Shown here in pieces: positions 1 to 13,551 of a stretch of 64,000 bases of DNA. Position 1 is the stretch's first letter. Each line of letters begins with the position of its first letter. A model generated the notes under the pieces. That model made no database searches. It had not been told where the DNA came from and saw nothing but the letters and a program-made list of their open reading frames with translations. Made by a program: the position numbers and the translations under genes. The DNA comes from Hericium rajendrae (lineage: Eukaryota; Basidiomycota; Agaricomycetes; Russulales; Hericiaceae), in assembly GCA_033439255.1 (NCBI GenBank), contig CM065885.1, forward strand, positions 1,426,001 to 1,490,000. Direction: 5' to 3'.

Positions 1-736
1 TGCTCAGAAACCTTTACAGTGATAGACAAGAATCATACTGCATACTGTAAGCCATGACACAACACGCGCTTCCTTCTCGGGCCGCCTCCTGCCGCCTCAT
101 GTGCATATGCAGGCATATACGGAGGCGGGGCGCTCGCCTACGTCCTACGGTGTTCATCCAACCCCACGGCACGTATAGAACTCTCCTCGACCTGGCCCAC
201 CACCGGATGCAAATCCGGTCACCTTCTGGGTATTTTTTTGCCTCTGAAACTGCCAGAGAATACCATGCGACAAGGTACCAGCTGAAGACGCTGAGTTTGT
301 TTGTCATCCATATCTGCAACTTTCTATCTAAACTTAACCGCTTCTACTAACTTCCAAATAATACGCTTTTCCGAGGTCAGACGGCATGCCAACTTCTTCG
401 CCGATCTACATCAGCCAGGTGACTTGGGATTCATGAATGACCTTACTGCTCATCGGCGCTCATCTGCAACGTTTCCGTGCTCCTGGAGTTCTGTGCGTAT
501 TTTAAGTCCGGACACGATCAGTCAAAGAAGTCTCAATGGATAACATGACCACGGTCATCATACCCACGGTCCGCTGGGACTCTCGATCCGTTCGAAGGTC
601 GGGCGCAGTGGTACGCGTGATCTCCAGGCGCGTTACGCGACCAGGGCCCAACGCCGTTGAATGCGTTCTTTCCGAGTGACGATGGATTTAAAGTGAAGCG
701 CGAGGTGGATGATGCGCCGACCCCCAGCTCCGCATC
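1..736. other. Intergenic, no gene seen
   Basis: No frame here shows family motifs, and the open frames are short and of mixed composition. The last part is the upstream region of the GH28 gene that starts at 737. I see no clear TATA box; the AT-rich stretch near 685 is the only weak candidate. Confidence 0.5.
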
Positions 737-2264
737 ATGAGGACCACTCTGATTTCCACAGCGCTTTTGCTCCTCGCGCAGTTGGCGGCGGCGTGGCCCG
801 GCACGGTGCACAAGCACGGAAACGTCTGCACCGTCATCCCGTCCGTCGACGGGAGCGATGACTCGCAAGCCATCGTTTCTGCATTCAAGCAGTGCTGGAC
901 GGACTCCATCGTTCGTTTTGAAAACAAGACCTACCATGTCGATCGTGTAATGGAGACTACAGGCCTTCGCAATGTGACGGTTGATATGAAGGGCACTCTT
1001 CTGGTACGTGCAGTCCTAGAGTTTGTCATGGCTCTTCTGACCTTGTTTCGACATGGACAGTGGAGCACTGATATACCTTACTGGCGTAATAACAGCGTCC
1101 CTCTTGGGTACCAGAATCAGACGGTTGCTTGGATCGTCAGCGGATCAGACATCAACTGGACGGGCCATGGATATGGAACCTTCAATGGAAATGGCCAGCC
1201 GTGGTAAGTCCGTCGCGCACCTCAAAGCTAGTACCGTTCTCATGTCTCCGTAGGTATGAGCTGTCGCACGGGATTTCCGACGTTCACGGTCGGCCCATCA
1301 ATCTCGTTTTGCGCAATGTGACAGACTCCGTTTTTGAGGGTCTACGCTTCGTGCAGAGTCAGTTCTGGACTATGGCGATCCAGTCTTCCAAGAATCTGCT
1401 TCTGGAAAATATTTATATCAATAGCACTGCGACGAACAATGTTCGTGTCTTACGTCTCGATGCCGATGTCTTGCTCATTGTGTCCTGCAACCCTCTTTCA
1501 ATCCAGGCGTCCACGATTAACACGGACGGTGTCGATACATTCTACTCGAACAACATCACCATCCGCAACTGGAGCGTGACGAACGGAGACGACCAGATCT
1601 CGCTCAAGGCGAACACGTCCAACGTCGTCATCGAGAACTGCCAGTTCTACAAGGGCAACGGCATCGCTATCGGCTCCATCGGGCAATACCTGGGCGAATA
1701 CGAGTTCGTCGCGAACGTCACTGCGAACAACATTACGTGCGTCGACAGCCAGTACGGGGCGTACCTCAAGACGTGGACCGGTATCCAGAAAGGCTACCCG
1801 CCAAATGGTCAGCATGGTCGTTCCGCCCTCTTTGTCTTTGCTTTGTGATCTGACACTGGCCTCAGGCGGCGGCGGCGGCATCGGCTACCTCAACAACCTC
1901 AGTCAGCGTTCTCGCTCTCCACCCGTCCGACGTGGCGCTGACGTTCACGGGCCGCACAGCGTTCACGAACCTCACCGTCTCCAACATCACGCAGGCCGTG
2001 GCCGCCATCTCACAGTGCACGACGTACATCAACGCCACGGGCGGCTGCGACACGTCGCGCTTCCAGATCTCCAACATCACCTGGGTCGGCGCGACGGGCA
2101 CGGTCGCGAACAAGTACATCGCGCAGTTCCAGTGCAGCGGGGCCGCGCCCTGCCCCGGCATCTCGATGTCGGATATTGACGTGCAAACGAACGTGTCTTC
2201 GCCGGTGATTACCTGCTCGAACCTCATAGGCCCCACTGGCTTCAACTGCACGGATGCGGCGTAG
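737..2264 (+). CDS. Secreted glycoside hydrolase family 28 enzyme (exo-polygalacturonase-like)
   Basis: Six exons read as 737-1003, 1061-1203, 1254-1440, 1507-1807, 1866-1901 and 1960-2264, giving 412 residues with every phase consistent. The N-terminus (MRTTLISTALLLLAQLAAAWP) is a typical signal peptide, so the product is probably secreted to attack pectin. GH28 marks seen: WSTDIPYWRN, GTFNGNGQPWY, NTDGVDT and NGDDQIS, which hold the three acidic catalytic residues. The GHG motif of endo-polygalacturonases reads GNG (GNGIAIGSIGQY) and the RIK motif reads YLK. From recall this fits the fungal exo-acting branches (exo-polygalacturonase or exo-rhamnogalacturonase-like) better than endo enzymes. 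Many N-x-S/T sequons suggest glycosylation. It converges on the PRP43 gene with about 210 bp between stop codons. Family call is firm; exact substrate is not. Confidence 0.93.
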
Positions 2265-2473
2265 TCCATCAAATAGCGCGACACACCTAATGATGCTGTC
2301 CATGAATGAGATGTGATGGAGTTTCTGAACGGTCGGTGGAAGAGAACAGGAAAGAGTGATTCAAAAAGCCCTTGAGATATGGAGCGTCTACAATACAACA
2401 AGACCTGATGTGCAATATTTGAGCTATGATGATACCGTGCCCGAGATCGGGCTAATGACACCAGACCAAACTA

Positions 2474-5308
<2,835 letters not shown>

Positions 5309-6313
5309 TGTGGAGAGATGAAGAGAGTGTAGAGAGAAGATGGTGTTGAGCCTGGCTTACGCGCAGGATGTGGTTCTCCTCGAGGTCCGATTCCAACCGC
5401 CAATTTTGTGCCCTATTACGTGATACACTTCGTGACACTTAGCGTCACACGGTGACAAGCTCTCTCTTTCTCCTTCCAGCTCCTTGTTGTTCTCCCATGG
5501 ACACAATTAAATATTGTGGTGCGTTATATTGCCTCTGTGCTCGCAAGTCTACCAGCTCGTAGGTTTGTGTGTTTATGACTAACTTTATGCTGCGTATTCT
5601 AGTTTCAAATACGCCCCGCGGCGTGCGGTACCCTACACAAGTGACGGCCCGGCCAAGTCGGGGCCCCCTCACTCCTCGCCTCCTTCCCCTTTGCCGCTGA
5701 GCTGCAGATCCTCGTCAAAGCCCGATATCAATCAGGATCACAGATCTAATCACCAGACTTTGATCCAGAATCATACACACGGACAACACACGGAAGTGCA
5801 AAGACAATTGAAAGTGTAACGTCACACACACCGGTCACGGTATGGACGCCCGAGTGGCACGCTTGTTCCCAACTGACCGTCCTAGGACAAGACAATAAAC
5901 GAGGCCCCTTCATAATCCTGTCGTATATCGCCTCTTTGCCCTGGATGTCTGACCACAGACTCGCCCGTGGTTTATCCACAACCACCACATATCACTTCTC
6001 TCTTTTCTCCGATTTCCTGGGGACTCTCGCTTTTTTCAATTCGCCTCGCTAGACTGCGTCATTGTTCAATTGAACAAACTAGAATATACTAACCCGCTTT
6101 GACCCATTTCACTTTGATCTATTTCGCTTTGATCTTCGCTTTGTTTCCTCTGCATGACATGGCTCAAAGCGCGGTGGATCTCTTTTGTGGCAGACGAGCC
6201 AGGGGCACCGCCGCAGAGGAATGGCGCAGTATTCCGCCCACTATTAATGTCAGATATAAGAAGCGGCCACCTCCCCTGGCTTTACAGTGCGTCTTGCTTC
6301 CCTCCATCCAACT
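5309..6313. other. Divergent intergenic region
   Basis: This region separates the start codons of PRP43 (leftward) and the unknown gene at 6314 (rightward), so it should hold both promoters. The stretch near 6095-6145 is pyrimidine-rich with repeated TTCGCTTTGATC-like words. No convincing coding frame was found. Confidence 0.4.
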
Positions 6314-7744
6314 ATGATTTCCTTCGCCCCACGTTCCTCGCAGCCGGTGCGTATCCAGCTCAATTCTGACAACCTATCCAGCAGCACAAAGCAAGCCATC
6401 GGCACGATCCCGCTGCAAACGCCGACGCCCGTATGGACGCCTGGACCACCTGGCTCCGCACAGACCGCATCGTCCTTCACCTTCTCGGTTCCGTCGCAGC
6501 CCTCGACCGCCGCGACACTGCTCAGCCCCTTCTCGATATCCACCTCAGGCCGTGCACGCGCCGTTAGCGCAGGACCGGATCCAAACGCAGACGGTGGCGA
6601 CAAGGCTCGCTTCTACGCCGTGCCGGAATGGCAGAAATCCCCAGACGCCGAACTCGACGAGATCCCGCTCCCGTCGTGGCTCTCCGTGGGCAACCTCGCC
6701 GCCACAGCACAGGACGCGCCAGCCGCAAACCCAAGTCAGATCGCGGCGCAGACGCAGACGAACCGTATGTCCCCGTTCAAAAAGCGGTTCTGAACGCGCC
6801 AAGGCTCACGCCGCTCCCGGAACAGGCGTCATACACCCGCCCCCGCCCGCCAACCCGCGCAACCACCTCCAAAGCAACGCATGGTCACTCGGCGACTACT
6901 TCCTCCTGCTCTCCGTCATGTGCGTGCACGCACATGCATGGAGCCGCGGCGCGGCGATCGACTGGGAGCACGTCGCGGACATCGTCAACTCATACGTGCG
7001 CCCGCGCGTGCCATTCTTCACCCCCCCCGCGCCGCGTCCGCTGCAGGGCCAGGGCCAGCTCGCGCTGTTCGGGCAGGTCACGCCGCGGTGGACGGCGTGG
7101 GACTGCTGGCACCGCTGGACGGTGCCGTGGGTCTCGCAGCGCGGAGAGGCGCCCAAATGCGATGTGCGTGAAGAGTCTGAAGACGCGAAGGGCGCGCACG
7201 ACGAAGGGCTCACTTATGACGATGCGCCGGGCGTGCAGCATCGCTATGCGGTCTTCGATATGGCGCGGACGGTCGAGGTGTATGCGCTGTTGACGCGCGT
7301 GCTGACCGTCCTGGACGACGACCCGTCGGGGCTTCTCAAGCGCGACGGCACTGGTCCCGTGCCCGCCCCATTAACAACCGCGAAACCGCTCGGACCCGCG
7401 CGTCATCCCGGTGCGTACCATCTTACCTTGTTGCCTCTGTCCGTCCCTCACGCGCCAGTGCACCAGCGTACCCAGCGCGCACGCAGAATCCGAACGTGCC
7501 GCCGCGCACCTTCGGCAACGCGCAGGCGTGGGGGCTGATGCCGTGGTTCCGCAAGGGCGCGGTGAACGTCACGACGCTCGAGGCGCTGTTCCAGAAGGCG
7601 CAGACGGCGGCGGAGGACCGTCCTGGGTGTGTGGCGGAGCGGATTCTGCCGCGGCATTTGAGGGAGTTGAGGGTCCCGCCGCCGCCGGCGTGGGCGGTGG
7701 GTAGGCGGTATGCGAAGGTGCGCTCGGACGGGGAGGTGAGGTGA
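6314..7744 (+). CDS. Unrecognised protein, 437 residues
   Basis: Three exons fit: 6314-6764, 6826-7410 and 7467-7744, with introns of 61 and 56 bp and a continuous frame. The start MISFAPRSSQPV is the first ATG of the exon. Residues 1-150 are Ser/Thr/Pro-rich and probably disordered. The middle holds a hydrophobic segment (NAWSLGDYFLLLSVMCVHAHAW) followed by DWEHVADIVNSYVRPRVPFF, with a Trp-rich patch (RWTAWDCWHRWTVPW). The C-terminus has TFGNAQAWGLMPWFRKGAVN. No catalytic motif is recognised. The hydrophobic run is short and contains charged and His residues, so a membrane anchor is uncertain. GC content and codon use match the neighbours. Called a gene because of consistent splicing and non-random composition; function unknown. 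Confidence 0.75.
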
Positions 7745-9330
7745 TTTGGGTCGTGTATGATGATTTTGGCGGGATTTTGGAGTGGGGTAGTAAGATATCT
7801 TTATTGTTCAATTTCTGCGGTAGAAGACTATGCAATATGCAATAACATAAGTGAATTACAGACCATTTTATGCCCCCGCCACTCCGGTACGTAGTTCCTA
7901 CTAATACATGATATTCGGCCATAGATCACCCGTCACTCGCACTTCACGGGATCTCAAGAGAACGTTGGTCTTCCTTCCCTCAGTCATTCTAGCTCGATCC
8001 TGAATAGCGCCATGTCGACAAGCGGATTCCGTGTACATCGGAAAGCACTGGTCCATTCAGGTCTTGCCGTCTACATCGAAACCACCGAATGTGTCGTTCC
8101 GAACGAAACTAAGAAAGGACTGCCGCCCACGTTGCTCAGCATCGCGACCGCCGCCAAGGCAAGCCTCGAACACAATCTAGTTGCTCTTCTGATACTATCC
8201 ACAGCAACGAAAATGACCAGCGCGTGTTCCCGACGTTGCACGATTGCTCTCCCGCCCTGGCAAGCGATTCCTTGATCCCAATATCTCCTTGACAGATCAT
8301 CGTTTTCTCGAAACATGGGCAAGGAGATCGATTGACAAGGGATGATGCATTGATGGTCAAGGGTCCGAAACAACGAATCTGTCAAAAATTGGTCAAATAT
8401 GCGCCTCTCATGCCCTTATGAAAGTGCAGGGACGGAGTCCATAGAAGATTTGATGCAAGGGTCCGACTCGAGTCCGGATCGTTCGTCAGCAGAATCACTG
8501 TCGACGCCAGAGGTCCAACATCGGCAACGGGTCTTGTCCTGCGCGGCATCTTCACGTATCTGCGTTCAGTGACTGAAAACGAGAGAATGCGTCAACGGGA
8601 GATGACCAGATCGTTGGTCTGCCTAGAGCGAGACCCAGTCCACCACAGCTTCAGTCCAGGGAGGCCCCGCAGGAGCAAGATACCGCTGCGCGACTACTTC
8701 GCCTTCAGTTCCAAACCGAATCCTGTATATATACTGTCAGGACCAAGATTGCGTCGCGCAGAGATGGGCAATCCCATCATGCTGCCATCCATGCCTTTCT
8801 AGATCGCTGGGGGGCCCACACTGTAGGAGCATTCATGGCGTCGTGGCGCTCTTGAGCAGAAGATTGATCTCGACCACTGGCGCGCGAGTTTCTTCCGTGT
8901 TGTGGATGGTTCTAAGCGCAGTTAAGTCACGATGAGGGGCATTCCATACATAACGTGACAGTGCTTTGGTTGAGAACAGCGAACAGGATTGGCGGTGACC
9001 ATTTCACCAGAGCGTCCAGGAGGATAACCTGATGCGATTGACAGTATCGATGAATGCTGGCGAGGTCGACATGATGTTGTCCGTTCCATGGTGCGTGGAC
9101 GTTGCTGATATACATGGAGGGCACGTCAGGACACACCTATGAAGAGCAAAGGAAGACTTACGTCCTATCGCAAAGCCATGAAGGAGTATGAGAGCGCACT
9201 GCCGAAGAACACGTACCAGAAGGGACTGAGCAGCCAAGCGTAAACTTGCAGTCCCACTGCCACAGCCCATCAGACGCCTGCATGCCATGCTCGATTTAAA
9301 TATAGCTTAGTGTTAACGTTCATGCATTCA
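7745..9330. other. Intergenic, no gene supported
   Basis: About 1.6 kb with only short open frames on both strands and no recognisable motif. The first 100-200 bp probably contain the 3' end of the upstream transcript. Nothing else was resolved. Confidence 0.4.
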
Positions 9331-10113
9331 TGGGACACGAAGGGTTGCCGGGGGCGCTGACTAACAACGTGTCCCGGGACACGTTACGGCACGTGATGCC
9401 GCGGCGGGTCGGGGAGGCGTCGGGCGACGCTCGCGACGGCGACCGAGGCGGCGGGCACTCCCGGGACACGTTACGGCACGTGATGCCGCGGCGGGTCGGG
9501 GAGGCGTCGGGCGACGCTCGCGACGGCGACCGAGGCGGCGGGACGCATCGGGGACGGCGGGGACGACCGAGGGACCCGCGCACCGAGGCGGCGGGGCGGG
9601 AAATGAATTTTGATGGATTTTAGCGCCGCGGGGGACGCCCGAATCGACTGCCCGATGTGGCTGCGTGTCCCAAGGACACGAGAAATCGAGTTTTTCATGG
9701 GACACGATCCCCTGCCAGCGGAAGGCGCCGGTCCAGCCAAAATAGCGTGTCCCATGGATGTCTAAGATCCTGTTTTTTCTCTGGGACACGCTCGGCAGCG
9801 TGCCGAGCAGGGTTCTCGACGTGATGCGGGCAGGAACTTAGGTAAAAGGGCCAGATTCGGCAAAAATGGCGACTCGGACGCGTTTTCGTGCCCTCCCCTT
9901 TGCATGAAAAATCCTATTTTTCTCCCACATGTATATACATACTGGGTTCACGTCTCTGCCAAAAATCGCGGTGGAAGAGGGAGTATCGAGCGACTTGGGC
10001 CGTGGACGACGTCCGGAGGCGGTCGCCGGGCATCTCGGGCCAGCTCGGACTAGGGTTAGGACCCTGACATAAGCTGACTCACATTGTGTCCCAGCGCGAA
10101 CTAAACATAGCAT
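9331..10113 (+). repeat. GGGACAC-rich dispersed repeat, left copy
   Basis: A 780-bp non-coding block that recurs in reverse orientation at 19135-19853. The word GGGACAC or its complement GTGTCCC occurs about nine times (for example near 9333, 9371, 9463, 9667, 9700, 9750, 9784 and 10088), sometimes as the palindrome GTGTCCCGGGACAC. It opens with ATTCATGGGACACGAAGG and ends near GTGTCCCAGCGCGAACTAAA. Such scattered short words resemble subterminal transposase-binding repeats of non-autonomous DNA transposons, but neither clear terminal inverted repeats nor a convincing target duplication were found. The open frames across it are by-products of high GC content. Confidence 0.8.
9374..9547 (+). 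repeat. 87-bp tandem duplication inside the repeat
   Basis: Two adjacent 87-bp units (9374-9460 and 9461-9547) are identical for about 82 bp, from CCGGGACACGTTACGG through GAGGCGGCGGG. The sister repeat copy at 19.8 kb has one diverged unit, so this duplication arose after the copies separated and is recent. Confidence 0.9.
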
Positions 10114-12422
10114 TCTAATATCTACGGCATCGCCGCAAATCGGATGGCGACGAAGCTGTCCGACTGCTAATGATAGTGGGCAATGCGATTCAGTGGCAGG
10201 ATATACTACGAATAGTAGTCCGTGCGGGCGGTGCGCGGGCGAACAAGTGTATAGGGCGGAGGTGAAGGTTGCGTTCGCTAGGACCTTCAATGAGAAGTAC
10301 TGGATGGATGGTCTGTGGAAGGTATGGCCTGACACGATCTCGGATATCATAGCATGGCCCTGCCAGTAGCGCTGGTAGGCCAGAGAATGCGATAAACCTC
10401 GTACCATACGTCCACGCCGACCATGCAAACCCGCTAACAACCCATAAGCCAACAGCCCACAAAACATACTTACCACCCACCACCCTCCCAACTACACCGC
10501 CATCCCTCCGGTCGCCACCCCACAGCACCCACCACCACCCGCACGTCGGCCCCGCCCACAACCTATCCGCTGACTAAGCAATGACGCTGTCCCTCAGGCC
10601 ATCCGCGATCTCCGATCGTTCCGCGACGACGCGATCCAAGGCCCGGGCGGATGCGGCGTGGGTTACAGCGATTGGTAAGGATCCGGACGGCGCTGTCGAG
10701 GAGCGGGTTCAGGTTGGTAAGGACGATGGACGGGCGGGGATTGGGGACGGGTGCTGACGCAGCTGAGACGCTGGTGTGACAAAATTTCGCGGTGAGTTTT
10801 GGGTTTGGGAGCCGAGGGCGATGAGGCGCCGATGAGGGCGGGGCGGTAGGAGCGTTTGTGCTGGAGTCAGGTAAGTAGGAGTGGTCATCTAGAGGCGTCA
10901 GTGCTGACGTGCGCAGCGAGGAATGATGGTTCTGTAGCATGGTGTGCTACGGAACAAAGGTCTCTGCCGCGCGCAGCGACGTCAGTGACGCGAGAAATTT
11001 CGGCATGTGAGTTAGCTGAGCGAAAGGATGCGGTGACGACATGATGATTTCAGCAACTCGCAAGCGAGCTATCGCGGGTAGCAGATAAGTACGCGCACTG
11101 TGGAGCGTCAAGATCTGGCAGAAACGTCCAGTTTGGCAATGATGCCCATGCAGTGGGCGGCCTTGCGTACGCGAGCTGGGATCGGGCGGTATTTGAGCGT
11201 ACGATCGGCGATCGGGTACGCGAAGATGGTCGTACGACTGCGTAGATCATGAACGCGAGGCTCACGGTGTGCAGGGTGCGCTTGAAACCAGGAGCACTGT
11301 GCTGGTCGGAGCGACCGCTGGTTGATCAAATATCATGATCAGTTGAGAGGGCATTGGAGTTGACGGGCCGCGCATAAGTAACTGATAGTCAGCCTGGCGT
11401 ACGACGCATGACCTCACGGGGTTAGGTCAACAGATCCTAACCATGGGTCCGGCCTTTGCTCGGTTATGGCGAGAAGATCCACGCCCGATGGCAATCAAAG
11501 TCATGGTGCGCTAGATCCGGAGAAGGCGTTGCTGTGGTGTCGGCGCGATGTTTCTGCATGGAAAGAGCGTGAGACGGAGCTGGACGGAGAGAGACGCCAC
11601 AACGAGTGATTTGAGACGATTGACGGATTGGGAAGGATGCCGTAGCGTGTGGGCGCGCAAGCGAGATATATTGCGGTGGGCTGGCTTGGGGCTGGTGCCA
11701 CCTATATGAACGATCTCGCGTGCGCGTCGGTGGTACGATGGGGTGTCTGTAGGGGTGGCTTTCCGAGATAAGGCGCGTATTCTGCGGCGATAGGTGCGGG
11801 GCCAATGGACGGGCGTGGTTACGCACGGGGCAGATAAAAATGGCCTGATAGCTGTGTGACGGGCGGCATGAGGGTCGCTGCGAATGGTTACGAACAGGCT
11901 GATCGAGGGACGCGCGTACGGCAGATGCGAGCAACGCTGCGTTTCGAACGTGAGCAGAATGATGGAAGATGCGCGCTTTATGCGAGTCTTTGGATGAGGA
12001 CGAAAGCAGCAGAAAGGCAGGATCGATGGCAGCGAGTGTCGCTCGCTCATGTGCATGCAACGAATCGAACAAGAGCCGGAGAAGACAACGAGATTTGGAC
12101 CCTCAAACGACAAAAGGGTGCAAGAAGCGCGGCGTTGTGCTGGAAGGGGAGGAAGCTGTGCCAAAGCGGTGGACAGGTGCCTTGTTGGGAGATTCACATG
12201 GAGATGACACGTCCCAGGAATAGGCGCCGGGGGACTGATGCGGTCCCGACGAGGCAGAGGAGGCCAGTTTCTGAGCTGGTTTTCCGGATTAGGAAGGTGT
12301 CGGGAGCGCGTCGATGCGGCGCGGGCGTGGGACGGATGGTGATGCTCCACCCGCGCGAGACAAAGCACATCGGGCGGCCTCCTTCCAAATCTCAGGGCCT
12401 ATTGTCGAGCCGCCCTCGCTCT
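10114..12422. other. GC-rich intergenic region, no gene supported
   Basis: About 2.3 kb with overlapping open frames on both strands. The longest (minus, about 11511-12368) has Arg/His/Pro/Ser-biased composition with no motif and looks like a shadow of GC-rich DNA. No RNA gene was recognised. Confidence 0.4.
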
Positions 12423-12428
12423 TATAAA
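12423..12428 (+). promoter_or_regulatory. TATA box candidate
   Basis: TATAAA lies 72 bp upstream of the ATG at 12500, within a pyrimidine-rich context that suits fungal core promoters. It supports the chosen start of the downstream gene. Confidence 0.5.
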
Positions 12429-12499
12429 GCGCGAGGGCGGCTCTCTGCCCTCCCATCCAAATATCCCCCGCCTTTTTACCCATTTTACTCATCCTCATC

Positions 12500-13255
12500 A
12501 TGTTCCCGACCACTGTCCGCCGCGGCCTCAGTGCCACCAGGGCTTCTCTTCGCAAAGCAGCCGACAGCTCCGCGTCGTCTTCATCCTCCCCCACCGCATC
12601 GCCGTCGCTCACCCGTGTTGCCGAGGACGCGCAATCCCAGGCTACCGCCACTGCCCAGCAGGCGAGCCCGCGCCCGAACCGCGCCTTCCACTCTGCCTCC
12701 CGCTCCTCCGCCTCCTTCACCTCCATCCCATCCGCGCCCGAAGCAGACCCCGACACCATCGTCCCCCCCTTCTACGTCCAGTTCAAGCGCCAGCGCGACG
12801 CCATCCTCGAGCGCAAGGAGCTCGACGACGAGCTCATGAGCCTCCTCTCCGCCGGGCTGCTCAGCGACGATATCGCGGCAACCACCCGCCGATACCCGCA
12901 AAAGATCCCGACCGAGCACGCCACGCCCTCGGGCGAGCTCGTCCACGCGAGCGGCTTCGTCGTCCCCTCCCCCGGCGAGGCGGGCACGCGTCGCGCCGAC
13001 CTGCGCCCCCGCGACGCGCGCGTCCAGACGCAGGGCGTCGCGGAGCGCGTGAACGAAGAAGATCTTGCGGGCATTGCCGCGCAGCTCCGGAGCAGGCAGG
13101 AAAAGATTCCTTTCGAGGTTGTCGATATGGACGGCACTGTTCGCCATCCCAGCGGCTTCACCCCGCCCACACCCGCGCACGAGTTTACGCGCCGCCTTAG
13201 CCTCATCGGTCTCGCGACGGAGGTGTCCCCGCGCCGTAATGTGAAGCGTTTGTAG
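12500..13255 (+). CDS. Unrecognised intronless 251-residue protein with an internal repeat
   Basis: Single-exon gene starting MFPTTVRRGLSATRASLRKA. The first 60 residues are rich in Arg, Ser and Ala and lack acidic residues near the start, which suits a mitochondrial presequence (an inference). The middle (VPPFYVQFKRQRDAILERKELDDELMSLL, in pieces) looks helical. The C-terminal half holds two copies of one module: KIPTEHATPSGELVHASGF and KIPFEVVDMDGTVRHPSGF, each followed by x-x-P-x-P. Both share the pattern K-I-P-x-E ... G-x-x-x-H-x-S-G-F. A TATA box stands 72 bp upstream. I do not recognise the family. Confidence 0.75.
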   Translation: MFPTTVRRGLSATRASLRKAADSSASSSSSPTASPSLTRVAEDAQSQATATAQQASPRPNRAFHSASRSSASFTSIPSAPEADPDTIVPPFYVQFKRQRDAILERKELDDELMSLLSAGLLSDDIAATTRRYPQKIPTEHATPSGELVHASGFVVPSPGEAGTRRADLRPRDARVQTQGVAERVNEEDLAGIAAQLRSRQEKIPFEVVDMDGTVRHPSGFTPPTPAHEFTRRLSLIGLATEVSPRRNVKRL

Positions 13256-13551
13256 TCTGCGAGGGGAGGAGTATGCGTGCATGTTGATCTTGCTTCGCTC
13301 TACCGATTTCCACCGCTTTGTGTACCACCAGTCAATTCCCTCCGTTATCATGCAGCAGTATATTGTTACCCCGCTGGAGCGTTAGCTCATGTATATTTCT
13401 GTAATTTTCTCACTCGTTATGCCAAATACGATTTGTGGACTCACTTTTTCTGCATGCTGTGAACGTTCCGAGCACTGCGATTTCTAACGCGGTCGTGTTG
13501 AGTCGCGCTGGATTTTGGCACGCTCGACGTCGAAGACAGGCACGATACTTA

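Noticed and set aside
9331-9547. Regularly spaced repeats that might suggest a CRISPR array
   Set aside because: Only two adjacent 87-bp units without spacers in a eukaryotic genome.
11511-12368. Minus-strand 285-residue open frame and overlapping plus-strand 327-residue frame
   Set aside because: Arg/His/Pro/Ser-biased composition, no motif or splice signal, and two long frames overlap on opposite strands, as expected of stop-poor GC-rich DNA.
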